This document shows positions 25,601-38,214 of a stretch of 64,000 nucleotides of DNA, in pieces. Made by a program: the position numbers and the translations under genes. This DNA comes from Pyrocephalus nanus (taxonomy: Eukaryota; Chordata; Aves; Passeriformes; Tyrannidae). The notes below the pieces were generated by a model. That model saw nothing but the letters and a program-made list of their open reading frames with translations, did no database searches and was not told the DNA's origin. The DNA is taken from contig CM076268.1 of NCBI GenBank assembly GCA_038380795.1, positions 29,893,501 through 29,957,500 of the forward strand. Direction: 5' to 3'. The number at the start of each line of letters is the position of its first letter. Position 1 is the first letter of the stretch.

Positions 25601-28600
25601 CAAACTTCTTACCCCAATAACTGATGCAAAAAGCTATGTGAGAAATCATGAACAACCTGCACCTGGGAGCTGCTTTTTTATCATGTGAGGACAGAGAGGC
25701 TGTCCAGTTCTTGGGCTGGGAAATACATGGGATATCACAGGGGGTGCCTGTCCCAGCGGGGTCTCTGTGAGAACAGGAGGGGCTGCCCTGGGAGGGGGGG
25801 ACAGAAGGTTCAAACCAGTTCTGCACCCCTCAGGTGGCACCTCAGGGGATGTATGTAAGAATAGAGATATAAATATATATTTAGATATATTTAGAATATG
25901 TAACTTGAGTGTATATTTAGGAACACCATGCCCCAGGGACATTGAAGAAAGGAGAAATGCTACTTGGCCACTCCAAAAAGAGTCGTGGCTCCCTTGTTCT
26001 CTTTCCCTCCTCTCCTACCCCCTGCTTCCTCACAGGCAGGTGACATTACCCACAGTGCTTGCTCTGTCCTTGTGTTCCTATCAGGCAGTGATGCTCACAG
26101 TCACACAGGAGAGGACTCATTGCCACTAGAAGTCCAAACCAATCGAGATCTACCAGTTCTGTACCAGGAAGATTTAATCAGTATCCACATCTCATTTTTA
26201 GGCGAGATTTTAATTTCCTTTTTTTAGCATTATCCCAACCCATTGTAAAACCTGCCTCTTCTTAAATGTTTTTATTACCACCTTTTCAGAAGGAAAAGTG
26301 AAAGATTTTCCTATGCATTTGTAGCTGAACTGCTGTAGTGAAGCTGTTTTTCACACATGCCTGCAGCAAAGCCACAAGCTGGAGCTCCAGGCCAGCCCTG
26401 CTGCCATGGCAAGCACACACACACCACTTGAAACACCTGAAGCCATTTCGCTCTTACAGTACAGAAGTAAGCTTAGAACATGATGTTAATGTTACAGCAC
26501 TGATAATTACCTGAAAGGAACTAATATCAACATGTACCAAATCCTTATTTTATAGCATTCTTGTATATAATCTGCAAGGTGGTACAAAAAACTCTAAAAC
26601 ATCTATCCACTGCCATTCTAAATCCCTTTCCCTCTGCAGATGCAGCAGTCCATCAGGGGAAGAAGCACGGCCTTCTCAGAAAGGAGAAAGGATGTAAAAA
26701 AAAGGACTAAAGAAGCCAGATTTAAGTTCACTTACGCAAATCGAAAGGGAGGCACCTGCTCCCATGTTAGACTGCAGCAGAGTGCCAGTATTTCAGCTCT
26801 GTGCTCAGAAGACACCATCACCTTTCTTCCCCTCACAGATCCATGCAATCCAGCCAAAGCCAATTGCAGCCATTGGGCTGTTCCTCTGCAATTAACTTCT
26901 CACAGCATAATTGCTAGGCACCGTTCTAATCAGTGGTTTCACTCCAGATTTTGTGGAAGGTAGAAATTAACTGCTAGTAAAAGTATATTCCTTGTAGCCA
27001 GCACTTCTCTCCGGAGGCACCTTGCACAAGCTGAGGGCTGTGTTACCATCAGGAGATGTTTCCATGGCACCTCACACACAATGCCACAGCTTCCTGAAGC
27101 ACGCTGATCCTGTATGTGCTATTTACTTTTCAGTGGGTTTTTGCAGTGCAGGTTTGCAGACATTCATACTACCTGCTGTCCACTCTACCTGCCAGCAGCA
27201 GCAAGCAAAATATTTTGAGATGGCCCACAGTGAATACATATTATTGTTACGTTTGTGTAACACCTGCACAATTATTTTGGCAAACACACAAGCAAGGATC
27301 CATCCAGTCTTTAGAATGTGGAAGATGAAGATACAGCTAAGTCCAACACCTTCTTTTTAATTCTTTCAGATACTAAGCCTCTCCTGGGAAATAAGTCACA
27401 AGGAAATAAGTAATGTTGCAGTTAAATCTAATTGGGGGAGATTTTTAATACAAATTCAGTAGGTACAGACAAAAAATCCCAAAATACACAAAAGGCAAAA
27501 AAAAAAAAAACAGGTGCTGAGACAGACACCCTTGGTGGAGTACTAGAAAAGGAGTTACTCCATCAACACACTGTACTGCTGGTGCAGCACAGATGACAGA
27601 GATCATTCCCTCCTCCTTAGCAGAGGGAATGCCAATTAAAAAACTGTGCAGTTGTTTAGCACACTCACCTTTCCAGAAGCCACAACGAGGTCTGGATAAT
27701 ACTGTGGTTTAAAGCTTTCTTGCTCTACCTGCTGGGACCAGCCTCATAGCCCTTCCCAGCACCCCAGAAGAGTCAGCCTGGCCTTGGCACTGCAGATGTG
27801 CCCATTGTCTCATAAAAGCTCCACCTGTGCCCATCACCTCTGCAAACAACCTTCACCTGTGCCCATCACCACAGCTGCCTGAGGGGCCCTGCCCCCCAAC
27901 ACTGCACCACCACCACCTCAGCCACTTCATGGCTTGTTCAAGCTGTTGGGCCTACAGGCAGTTCTGAAGCCGATGGTGCTGTGTCCCCCCCCCCCCAGCA
28001 CTGTTTCATATAGAAGTGACTGCTAAAACAGAGAAGAAAATGCGTTGGTCCTCCCATATCCCCTGTTTGAGTGCCCTCTCACAGCAGTGTGGTGTGCAGG
28101 GCTCATGTCTGAGAGGATACAAGGGGGCATTTTGATGTGTGGCATCCCCTCCCTGCTGCACTCAAATCCTCTGCCCTCCAACCACCACAAGCAGTGCTTT
28201 TCCACCCTCCATGCCTTTACACATCTTATCGCTGTTTTCCAAGGCAGCTGGAGCAGGAACAGCTCCTCCACCTTTGCTTGATTCCTTCAGGACAGCACAA
28301 GGCACTCAGAGCCACCAGCGCCTCAGCCAACCATGCCTCTGAGCTGGCAGCAATTTCCAGTCAGCAGAGACACCTCTCAAAAAAAGGCTTCTGCAAAAAT
28401 TATTAAATAAAAACAAAAAAAACCCCAACAACTCTCTTTAACTCTTGGATCCCTGCCCCACAGCACATTTCCACGTTCCATCACAGTAGATGCCAGAGGA
28501 GTCATTCTGCTGACATGTCAGTCCTCCTTGCTTCACCTGAACATGCAAATTGTAGGCAAATAAGCAACAAGTTCTCTGCCTGGGCAGCAAGTACAACTTT

Positions 28601-31600
28601 TATCTGTCAGATCGTTACAGGGCAAACAAGGCAGCAAGGACTGCAATCAGCCTCTTGGTCTGTACTGCTCGTCTAAATGCAATTATTGAAGAATTTGCTT
28701 TCAAGTCCTGCCTGCAAAATTCAGCAGTGCTCACAGAAAATGAACACGTCTCTGTTCCCCAGGAAGCCTGCAGCAGCTAGAGGGCACACGAGGCTTGCCA
28801 GAGAGGTGGTCCTACAAACCTCCCAGCAGACAGAGCGAGGAGCCCCAAACCCTGGGCAGGATTTTCCTTTCGTACCGACTAACACGGCTCGAAGGGACGA
28901 TTTCTCCATCGCTGCTGTACAAAGAGCAGGGGGCCGCAGGCAGCACAAATCGAACATGTAACTGCTCATACTGTGTCGCTGCAATTCCAACCCTTCCTTC
29001 ACAACCTCTGGATCAATGTCAGACCCTGCAGGAGTTCAGATACATGAAAAGGATGCGTGGTGCTTTGAGAAGCCACCCTGACTTCAAGGTCTGTGACTAA
29101 ATGAAAACCAAAGCTTTTGGTCTCCCAGCACCCTGCCGCCCAGGGGAGGGTTTGTGAGGAAAAGCAGTGCCCTAGATCTGGGCAGTGTGAGGGGTCGGAG
29201 GAGCATCGAGGGTTGCCTTTGTACTCTCTTCACTGAGGCTGTGGCCTCCAGCTACTGAAAGGACTGCTTGTGAGGCTGGCTGATGTCTCAAAAAGATAAA
29301 GGAAGGATAAACATGAAAGGAAAACAGAAAAGTTTCGTTTTCCTGCTGAGAAAACAAGCGGGTTTTACAGGAGCATTAGGAACAGCAATATCCCTGTGAG
29401 AGAGGGCAGAGGTAAATCCGCTGTCAGCAGCACTGAAAAAAAAATAGCAGCTAAGAAAAATAATTAACTGAGGCTTCATGGTTCATTTAAATTTCCCTTC
29501 AAAGCTGCAAGCAGCCTGCTCTGCTAACCTAGTGATCTGTATCTCAGCTTTGGGAGTCTCCAAGCATCCAGCCAAGTAGGAAAGAAAGCCCTTCCTGGTG
29601 GGCAAGAGCCGAGCAGGAGAGCACGTGCCCTGCAGGGAGGCTGCGGTGGGGATGGGATGTGGGCAGTCCTGCCGTGCTGCTCTCCCTGCCGTGGCCCAGA
29701 TCCAGCTGGAGAGGCTGTGGCAGCTTTGAATTAGGAGTAAACACTGGGGCGAGCAGCCCTGCTGATGCCAGCTGCAGCCTTCGAACACTGGGTGCTCAGG
29801 GTCAGAGCAGAATCACGGGGTTCAAAAACGAACCCATAAAGCTTGACCTGAAGCAAAGAAATTCAATCCAATCACAACTGCTGGCCCACCCCTCCATAAC
29901 ATGATCCTCATTATCCAGTGACAACTTCAAAAGGAGCTTTTCAAGGATACGCAGGCAAACAGTGCTGATATAAAAGATCAATACTATATGTTTTTAATTT
30001 AAAGCATTGTTCACTATAAGTACTGTGTTTCAGTCACACTGCTTATCTTTTGGTATTTACTGTTTATCCTAAACCAGAATTTGTGATGCCTTGATTTTAA
30101 TTGCTTTGGGGCCTTGATGTATTTAGAGTGTTTAGATTTTCTTTCTTCAATTCTTTAAGTGGACAGCTTAAGAGAAGATAAACCTTACCAGCACGTCAGA
30201 AAGTCAGAGAACATCATAAATACAAATTAATCAGATAATGAAAACATCACTAAATTTTTCTCATCTGTACTGAAGAGTCCAGCCCCTCTGTGACTGCTCT
30301 GCTGGTGGTACTGGATTATGCTGTTGATACAGGAAGATTATGAACTGACTGTGTTATACCCAGAACACTGGACATTACAAGTTTACATCATCAACCTCTA
30401 GGTTATTCGAGCTGCTTTAAAAACCTTTTGTTCCCACATGTCAAAACAAATGCCAACCTGGCAGAGGAAAAGGCCATGGGGTAGCATTCCAGAGGACCTC
30501 ACAGCTGTTGTGCCCCAGACAGCTGGTCACAGCCCCCCAGCTGTGAGACTCCATCTCTTGCCTACCCCAGGGCTGGGACCTGGGGAAAATGTGGGGTAAA
30601 AATGGTCAAACCGCTCCTGTGGGAATTGAGGGAGTCAGAGAAGGCACTGAAAGACAGAAGAAATAAGAAGCTGATGTTGTAGCAGGACTTCAGCGCACTG
30701 CTCAGAACTGCTTAGAAAAGCACAGTTTCATTTGGGTGTGCAACTCAGATAAAAGTCACTGGGGTAAGTTGAACCATTATTGCTCTGACTTTGCAATTTG
30801 TACTGACTTTTTAAAGATAGGATAAGACACCACAAGAAGCCCGTGAACCCATGCCAAACGAATGTGTGCTGACCTCTTACACTTCAGCAAGTAGGAGACT
30901 GGAAATGCTAAAAAGCCCTAGTGAGTTGTCTGGACAGAAGAAAACCTGAAAAATTATGTTGTCTACTTGACTCAAAGTGCTCAAAACTGTCCCGTTCAGG
31001 AATGTATTTTTTTCCTTTCTCTATGTAATCTTTTGGAAACAACGTTATCATCCTCTAAACGCACTGTGATGTATCAGTTGCAACATCTCAATCTTGACAA
31101 CCCTCGTGAGCTAAGCCCATAAAAGCATCCCTGAATTATCACAAAAAAACAGTCACGGCCTGATATACACAGATGAGATTCTATCAGACAAACCTGTCTT
31201 ACTGGCTTTCAAAGCAGGTTTTTGTTTCACATGCAGCATTTGTGTATTTTGTTCCGATTCATCACGAGCCACTTTAAACTGAAAATGAGTAAGTTCTGAA
31301 AATTTGCACATTTTACAGTATATGGACCTGGCATATAAACTTTCAGGATTCTCAAACAAAAAGAAAAAAAAATAGAAGTATGAGTTATAATCAAGACAGA
31401 AGTACAGACAGGGAAAAATGCATCTAGTATTAGGTAATCATTGGCATGAAATGAGGCATCTCTATTTTGATTCTCACCATATCAATATAAGTTTTCCTAC
31501 ATCTTAGCTGCTAAAAGTCATAGTGCAGACCTAAAGACTGGTTGCCACATATCCCTCCTCATCACAATAATCTGTCTGCCAACTATGTCTACTCACCAAG

Positions 31601-32858
31601 TTAAATTATCAGGCAGAGTTGCTGTCCTGACAAGAAAGCAGCTCTCCCCTGCTGCTACTTGCATTGCTTTTCACTGTGCTTATGGAACAAGTACACAGGC
31701 CACAACCCCTCCTGCCAGGCAAGCCCTTGCCAGCTGCCAGTAGCGTCTCCTCTAGCTTTATTTGTGCTCACAGCTGATCAGATGGTCTCCTCGGGATGTG
31801 GGTGCCCAGGGCCAAAGATGGGTATGGCTGCACAGCCAGTGCCAGGCAGGCACACGGGAACTGCCCCTTCTCCACCTGCCAGGCACGTATTAATCCAGTG
31901 CTGTGCCTGAGCAAACATTTCCTGAGTCATGGCAAGGCTCTTTCTTACTGTAGACACAGCACCTGGCAAGCTTGGTGTTGCTTCGCTCTATCTGGACCCA
32001 TCTCTGGCAAGGGATGTGTTGGTGTCCTGAGGTGGCTCAGCAGAGCCTGTTTCCAGGCAGCTGAATTACAGGCATGTGGAGAACTGCCCAGTGAAACAGT
32101 GGGAGGCAAATGCTCAGACTGCTTGCTGGCCTTTTTTGTCTTCCCAGCCTATTAAACTCTCTAGCATCATTTTCCTTTTAAAGGCTTTTTGAAAAGTGTG
32201 CAGAAAGTTGCACACTTCCCTGGCAGCTTTGCAGAACTGAAAGTGAGTGGTGAGCGACAGGTTGCCAATTGACAATAACTGTCAATACTCTTCTCCTGGA
32301 GTGAAATGGCATGCAGGTTGTTTTGGAGCCTGCCCCTTTCTGCTTCCTGTTTTGAATTTCATTTTCTTCCTCTAATCTCCACCTGGCACTTAAACCCCTT
32401 AATTTTCTTGATGCTGTTCCAGGGAAAACAAGTCAGCATTCAAAAGCCAGTACTACTTCATTATCTAAAGGCATTATCTTGCTGTTGCAGCTAAAGAGCA
32501 GAACATCAGCAAAAACAGCCACAGGGTGAAAACTCTTGTAATGAAGCAAGTAAAGCTTTCTCAGGCCCTACAAATTATTTAAAGTCCACATTTCTATTGT
32601 ATTTTAGTCTATATCATGAAACTGCCTGATCCCAGGTTTATTTCTCCAAGAAACGGGAATCTGAAAAGCAAAACACAAAGCAACACAAAACTTTTGTAAT
32701 CATGGTTTGTTCTCTACCTGCTTATTTTCAAAGGGAATTTGAAATGTCAGAATAGTTTCAGCAAAAGCTGCAAGTACCAGGCCAGTTTCTGCACCCCCAA
32801 TCAACCTCTCAGGAAAATGGACCTCCCATGAGGCTCCATCCACAAACTGCTCACTCAT
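19573..32858 (-). CDS. RhoGAP-domain protein, FAM13-like; six exons, 3' end unresolved
   Basis: A GTPase-activating protein for Rho-family GTPases is predicted, acting in the cytosol. Exons 32858-32718, 27728-27669, 25116-24942, 24730-24521, 22776-22593 and probably 19609-19573 splice GT-AG with matching phases (0, 0, 1, 1, 2) into 269 open codons. Residues about 94-269 are a RhoGAP domain: FGVPLETL, GLERVGIFRIGG with arginine finger Arg134, DGDVDSVASLLKLFLKELP (Lys171; the usual Arg six to eight residues later is Lys175), and MTLENLSIVFGP with Asn246. Closest by eye are FAM13A and FAM13B. Residues 1-93 match nothing I know. The gene lies downstream of SLC16A9 in the same orientation, where human FAM13C sits, but human FAM13C lacks a RhoGAP domain. 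It may be an intact FAM13C with an ancestral domain, or a separate gene. The C-terminus and stop were not found. Confidence 0.85.
22593..22776 (-). CDS. RhoGAP gene, exon 5 (C-terminal half of GAP domain)
   Basis: 184 nt, phase 1 to phase 2. The acceptor TTTTTCCTCCCACCAG is very strong and the donor is GTGAGTAC. It encodes IENLRQLLSCLPKAHQNLL, then FLFKVATHSAVNFMTLENLS and IVFGPALF. The pattern LP..H..LL, N.M...NL..VFGP is diagnostic of RhoGAP domains, and the spacing fits FAM13 proteins. Confidence 0.95.
24095..24405 (+). mobile_element. Ancient CR1-like LINE fragment
   Basis: Diverged copy of an old amniote CR1 3' region. It has CTCAGCTTGGAAAAGAGAGA near the start and ATTGCCACAGGATGGTGGGG and AGACAAGTTCATAGAAACC near the end. 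An A15 run interrupts it at about 24346. It lies in the intron between RhoGAP exons 4 and 5. Confidence 0.65.
24521..24730 (-). CDS. RhoGAP gene, exon 4 (arginine finger)
   Basis: 210 nt, phase 1 to phase 1. The acceptor is TTTCTTAAACAG and the donor is GTACGG. It encodes GLERVGIFRIGGSVNKI, with the catalytic Arg in the G-x-F-R context, and DVDSVASLLKLFLKELP. The latter matches the FAM13A segment DVCSAASLLKLFLRELP (recalled from memory) except for a few residues. Confidence 0.96.
24942..25116 (-). CDS. RhoGAP gene, exon 3 (start of GAP domain)
   Basis: 175 nt, phase 0 to phase 1. The acceptor is TTTTGTTCCCTAG and the donor is GTAAGTT. It encodes a Ser-rich lead-in, then RERSTFGVPLETLMQ and GVPSLVTQMVEYLEVF, which are helices A and B of a RhoGAP fold. 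The intron to the next exon is only 211 bases. Confidence 0.93.
27669..27728 (-). CDS. RhoGAP gene, second coding exon (60 nt)
   Basis: It encodes VEQESFKPQYYPDLVVASGK in phase 0. The donor AAAG then GTGAGTG is strong. The acceptor is CAGCAG just before 27728, a NAGNAG tandem that could add one Gln. The pyrimidine tract is weak, so this exon may be alternatively used. Confidence 0.65.
27790..27872. repeat. Short minisatellite, about three units
   Basis: The block CACCTGTGCCCATCACC occurs at 27822 and 27854, with a degenerate copy (ATGTGCCCATTG) starting near 27796. The period is about 29-32 bases. A run of 14 C follows at about 27986. It lies in the intron between RhoGAP exons 1 and 2. Confidence 0.5.
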
Positions 32859-32877
32859 TTATGCCACCCTCCCACAG
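32718..32877 (-). CDS. RhoGAP gene, first coding exon
   Basis: The acceptor GTTTCCCTTCAG precedes 32877. Nineteen UTR bases follow, ending in an in-frame TAA directly before ATG at 32858, so translation must start here or later. The coding part is 141 nt (47 codons). The encoded stretch MSEQFVDGASWEVHFPERL, continuing to PFENKQ, is amphipathic and protein-like, not repeat-like. The donor is CAG then GTAGAG. Phase 0 joins the next exon. It is supported by open frame, splice sites and phase, not by a recognised homologue. Confidence 0.7.
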
Positions 32878-34458
32878 CTGAAGGGAAACAGCTTCCAGCT
32901 TCAGCTCTGGGCAGCTCATGGTCTATGAATCTCTTCCTGAAGCAACTGTCTCTGGTACCATATGATACTATTTTTCATAAATAATACAATTTCAACACGA
33001 TATTGCCTCTTTGAGGAGTTGTATAGAAATAGGATTAGTCCTTGCCTCCTCTCTGCCTCTAGCTTGCACAGCACCTGAGATGGGGACAGGAAAAAAAAAA
33101 GAAAAAGGAGGAATACAGTAAGTAGAGGCTTCAGCTTTCTCTTGCACCATGGACACATGTAAGAGCCAGGCAGAGGCAGCTGTTCATCTGTATTTCTCTG
33201 ACGGCATAGAACCCAGTCCTTACTGGCTCAACATGTTTCAAAAGAGTTGCTCCCATTATGTTCAATTATCTCTGCCTCCTGCAGACTTGTGATACTGCCT
33301 CCTGAACAAAATTAGGGGAAACTCAAAAAAAGGTGGAAAACCCTTGAACAGGAGATCTTCCTTCCCTCCAGAGGAACCAAGATGGCAGAGGCATCTCCAT
33401 TAAGCCTTTTCGGCTCCAGGTGAGATGATGAAACCCCGGGTTCAGCAATTCAGTCTGTCATATGCAAATTCAGGTCTCCCGTTTCTAAAGCAACAAGGTA
33501 ATGGTACTTTCAGTGGGAGTATCTCTCTCTCCCAGGAATCTTTTTGCTAGACAAAATGGTTATTCACACATCCAGAACAGTGACTACTTAATTGTTACCT
33601 ATAATGGATACACCAGGGAGACACCACATTGTCAAGCCTAGTCTCATAAACGTCCTCTTTTATCTCTTACTTCTTCGCAGCACCTTCACATGACTGTTTA
33701 ATTTGAAGCAAATATTATTTAACTAAGCATTTTTGTGATCTCTTGCATAACCTCACACACAGAATTTATTGTAATTCAAGACATGCCAGATGATTCCGGT
33801 TATCCTGATTTGCAAAGATGGCCCCCTAAGAAATGCAAAGCAGGGAGACAGCCACTCCAACCCAGGGACATTTTAATTAAAAAGCAAAGTAATGTGATTT
33901 CAACTGAAGACAGCATGACCTAATACAACCTGATATGCCTGCCATATATCAAATTTTAGAGTTATAACCACAGAAACCCACACAAGTTAGATATGATCTG
34001 TAAATACAGAGTTGGTCAGAGTACTGGACATTTACAAAACATAAATATCCATGTAGGTATTCATCTGCTTACTCAGCAGCATCTAGTTATTGCTTTAATC
34101 ACTGAAAACATGTTTACTTTCCAACATGAGCTGTGACACAGGGAAAGGAGGAAAGAGTTCAGTCAGGTGATTTTTCAGCCTGCAATGAGAGAAACAGCGA
34201 GGGAAAAAACCATTAATTTGAGCTAAAAGAAATAGGTTTTTCAAGCCTAACTGACCAAGTAAGATTAAGCTCAGAACCAAAGGCAGCTGGGAACAGCATT
34301 TGCTGCACTCTCACCTCACAGGGTCATGACTGCAAAGGCAGCTTACAAAGGGATTGCTCCAAGCTCCTTCCCAGCCAGTGCTGTGGTGCACTAAGGCATG
34401 TTGTGCTATCAGTAACACAAGAGCTCGTGCCACAAAAACATCAAGCTAATCTTGGTTT

Positions 34459-34483
34459 AAAAAAAAAAAAAAAAAAAAAAAAA
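34459..34483. repeat. Poly(A) tract
   Basis: Uninterrupted run of about 25 A. No recognisable retrocopy precedes it. Confidence 0.85.
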
Positions 34484-35441
34484 GGAGATAACAAACACCA
34501 CAACAAAAATCATTTCCAGAGGTTCTGTGAGTGGGTTTTACAACAAAGCACCCACAACGACGCACTGTTGGGTGCCTTAAGCAAACACTTCCACTGGCAG
34601 AAAACACCAACTCAAAACTATGTCCTGGAGACTCGCTGTGCCCAATCCCTCTGCAGCAGCACTGGGGTTCAGCAAGGAACGGAGGAAGGGATGCTCCCTT
34701 CAAGACTCCCGAGGTCCATGTTAAACAACTGAGCACTGCATGATACTGCACACTAATGAGGAGACTGGAGGTACCCATGTGTTGAACCTCACGCCCCAGG
34801 CATGTGTTCTCCTCCCTCTCACCTTATGCCTGCTCACAGAGCTGCAGCAGACACAGCACAACAGCTGCACCTGACACAGCAGAGCAAAGAGAAGAAAGCA
34901 CAGCAGGGAGACCCCAGAGCAAAAGGACCTGCTCTGTCTTCACTTTTCCTTTTCATACATGCACAAGACTCCCATTCCTCAGTGAATGAAGCCTTGAGCA
35001 TCTGCAGGCAGAGAAGTTGAGAAATCTGCACACATACCAGTCATATATCATTCCCTTTATATAGCTCTGGGCAAGAATTTCAGCAATTGCTCATTTCAGA
35101 TATCTGGGCCTCTAGTTTCTGGCAACATGAAATGATAAAAGACTAATAAAGTCAATTTGGACTGATGTGATGATTTAATAATAATGAGAAAAACCCAACC
35201 AAGGAAATACTCCACATATTGAACACAGACAGCTAAAGCTGAGCAACAGTGTAGTTGTAAAACACTATGGACATGCTAAAGAAAACTAACATAAGATACT
35301 GTTGCTTAAAATGTGAGGACATAACCAATGAGGACACAAAAAAAGGAGTCTAGCTTTCCCCACAGAGCCATGAAAGCAACAACAAACCAGAAATAGAGCA
35401 GCTATTTTGAGAAACATGAAATCACTATGTCATGACAGAGG

Positions 35442-35497
35442 GGTTAAATATGATCTTTAAAGGTCCCTTTCAATTCAAATCATTCTGTGATTTAGTT
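35442..35497 (+). mobile_element. CR1 tail remnant
   Basis: ATGATCTTTAAAGGTCCC followed by CAATTCAAATCATTCTGTGA is the CR1 3' terminus. The upstream part is not recognisable. Confidence 0.65.
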
Positions 35498-35616
35498 CCT
35501 GCAACAAATTCATAGCATGATATAGCATGGTTCAAGCTGAGTATGTGTGTATTGCCCCTAAGAACTGTTCTAATTGTTTTAAAAGCCATCATTTAAAAGA
35601 ACAAATACCTTTTGTC

Positions 35617-35632
35617 AAAAAAAAAAAAAAAA
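35617..35632. repeat. Short poly(A) tract
   Basis: About 16 A in a row in AT-rich intergenic sequence, with no further structure. Confidence 0.7.
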
Positions 35633-38214
35633 AGTAAAAAGCAAAATGGATTTTGGTAATCTGAGAACATACTCTCTAAAGAGTCTCTAAAGACTGTTTC
35701 TTGCAAGAAGACTGACAAGTCTTTAACTTGGCTCTTCAGCATAACTGAGTTATAGCAAAATACCACTGAAAGGAGTCCTTTGAATTTGAGAATTTTTTTA
35801 TATAGAAGAGCAGCTTTTACCACTTCCTTTGGCATACCTGTCCCATTTCTGTATCATTTATCATTTTGCCATTTTTAGTCTGATATCATGCTCGGCCCCA
35901 CATATTCACCATATGTATATGTGAAAGGCCCCCCTGAAAGGCCTGAAGTGAATTATCTTTGCAATAAAAAATACCTCAGTGTCAGTTTAATGCTATGCAA
36001 ACATCTCAATCAATTTTTATAGCCCTTACTCAGCACATTGTTCAATGTCAGCGCAGGATGCAGGAATCCAGTATCAGCATGATGTAGACAAATTAACAGC
36101 CACTGAAGGAATGTAATCCATTTCTGCAGCTAATGATAACACCCATCAATTGAGCAAGGCACTGAATAGCCTTTAAACCTAATAAAACTTAGCAGTTTCA
36201 TTTGTCTAGTTACCAAAAAAGTAACCACAATAAACTTTCTTAAGATCTGCAAATTAGATGATAAATGTTCTATTCATGACTGATTTCACAGTAATAAATT
36301 AATTTATGCAATAAACAACAACTTTTTCTTCTACAATGAAGAATAATCATTTAAGTACTTCATTTCTTCTGTTCCAGATCTGTTTGCCAGGAACTATAAA
36401 AGTCAAGAGCATCCAGAATTTAATTCTTCACGGCAAACTGTTTGCCTGCCTCTACCACTTCTGCTACTCTGTCAATGCCAAAGACCTACATTTTGGTCAT
36501 TGAGACACAAATAATCATGTTGTACCTCACCTGCCATCTTCCAAAATATACTTGAATCTATAGAATGATTTGAATGAATCAGGAAGACGGAAGAAGGAAA
36601 GGCTCTCAGATAATACACAATTTGCAGCATCTCTGGAAATGTCCTCTTGGAAAGGAACCCTGCAAAACTAGAAAAGTAAAATACAAAAAACCTGAAACAT
36701 TAAATCTTGGGTCCTGTTTGTTTATCAATTAAAGATAAGATTAGTACAGTCAAAGTGCTCAACCAACTGGCTGGGGTGAGGAGTCCTAACACATATTGCT
36801 TGCAGTGGCAAATAAAATTCTTCAACAGTCAGGGCTCTTTCCTCAGTGATGGGTAGGGTTACATCAGGAAACTATTACAGAACCCTAGTCATATTTCCAA
36901 ACATATCAGGCTGCCTAATAATAGACTCCATTTCCATTGCAAAAGTGTGCTGCATAGCACCCAATCATTAGCATTAATTCCAGCTGAATTTTTTTCAGAG
37001 TGACAATTAATTTAACATCAGTTTCATATTTAAAGAACTCAGACTGGATTGCTGGCAGGAAGTGAGACTTTAACAGATTACTCTGAAGGCACACATGCCT
37101 TGATTACACCCAGTATATCACTGCAGTTTCTTTAAGATGCATAAGACATGGTATTACTTTTACATACATGTGGTGAAATCTGACTACAGCTGCCATACAG
37201 CACATTAAATGATCCACATCAGATACCCAGGACTACAATTCGAAATTGAGGTTGTGTGTATGCCTATACTGAGTACTCAATACTTCTTCCACATGCACTG
37301 AATAAGCATCCAGGACAGCAGTTAAACCCAGCTGACAAATCAATGAAAAAAAAAAATAGAGACAAACTAACTGCATCTTTATTTTTGTCAAGTTTTAATT
37401 CAAACAAACATAAGTGAATCCCAAAAAGCCAGCAAAAACTGTTTGAAGCCAAGCGGGATTTTCCTGCCCTGGACCAGAAGAGGGAACATTACTTGCATTA
37501 AGGTCTGCCCAACTTAGGTGTTGCATGGCTCTTGCTTAATGAGGTGTGCAAACACAGTAACTGTGCACAGCCCTTTGACAATAAAGTTTGCTCATTACAT
37601 GCCTGGGCTTAAGGATTATTTATGAGCCAGAATCACATTAGAATTTAAGGCCCAGAGTACTGCTGAGAACTAGCTGGGCATTGCAGGCAGCCACGCAGGA
37701 TATAACTCAGGACTAAGAACATGAACCTCACCCAAGGCTTGCAACATGCCCCACTAAACTTTAAATCTACAGCAAGGAGCCAAAGTGCACAGGACGTGCC
37801 ACCCGAGGAGAGATTTCTGTGACTGCTGCGCAAGAGCAGCCAGACCCATCCTTGGCACGGGAGCAGTTGTGTAAGCAAAAGCTATTGCACAGGGCACACA
37901 GGGCAGTGCAGAGCTACCAGAGTCATCCTGCCTTTGCTGCAGCACCTGGAAAGGCTTCAACATCACAGAGTGTTCTCCCACTCATGCCAGCACAAAGCCA
38001 GCACACACACAGGGGTAGGCTGCAGCTAGAGAGGTTTTCTTCACCCAGTAAACTTGAATTCAACCCAGTAAACTGAGGTTGTGCAACAAGAGAGGCCCCC
38101 AGTACCTCCATACCCTGGGTGACTTACTTAGGAACACTCACCTGTGGGCTTCTGTGAGCACATCCCCAACTTTGATCTAAAGATTACGAACTTTCATAAC
38201 CAAGCCAGCATTTC

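Larger units (their letters stand above)
32878..38214. other. Interval between SLC16A9 and the RhoGAP coding start
   Basis: About 5.3 kb that should hold the promoter and non-coding first exon of the RhoGAP gene, because exon 32718-32877 starts at a splice acceptor. There is no CpG island here. Minus-strand donors that could end a non-coding exon occur after 36531 and 38142. Otherwise there is a CR1 tail and A-runs. Confidence 0.45.

Noticed and set aside
29480..29904. GC-richer patch with overlapping open frames on both strands
   Set aside because: No splice-bounded coding pattern or recognisable protein; composition effect.
31582..31611. 30-nt minus-strand exon candidate between RhoGAP exons 1 and 2 (acceptor TTTCTTGTCAG, donor GTGAGT)
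   Set aside because: Splice sites are good, but the required phase 0 contains an in-frame TGA, so it could only be a poison or non-coding exon.
36531..36557. 27-nt minus-strand unit bounded by TTCTATAG and GTGAGG
   Set aside because: It could be a non-coding exon upstream of the RhoGAP start, but nothing beyond the splice motifs supports it. It is mentioned only as a possible donor.
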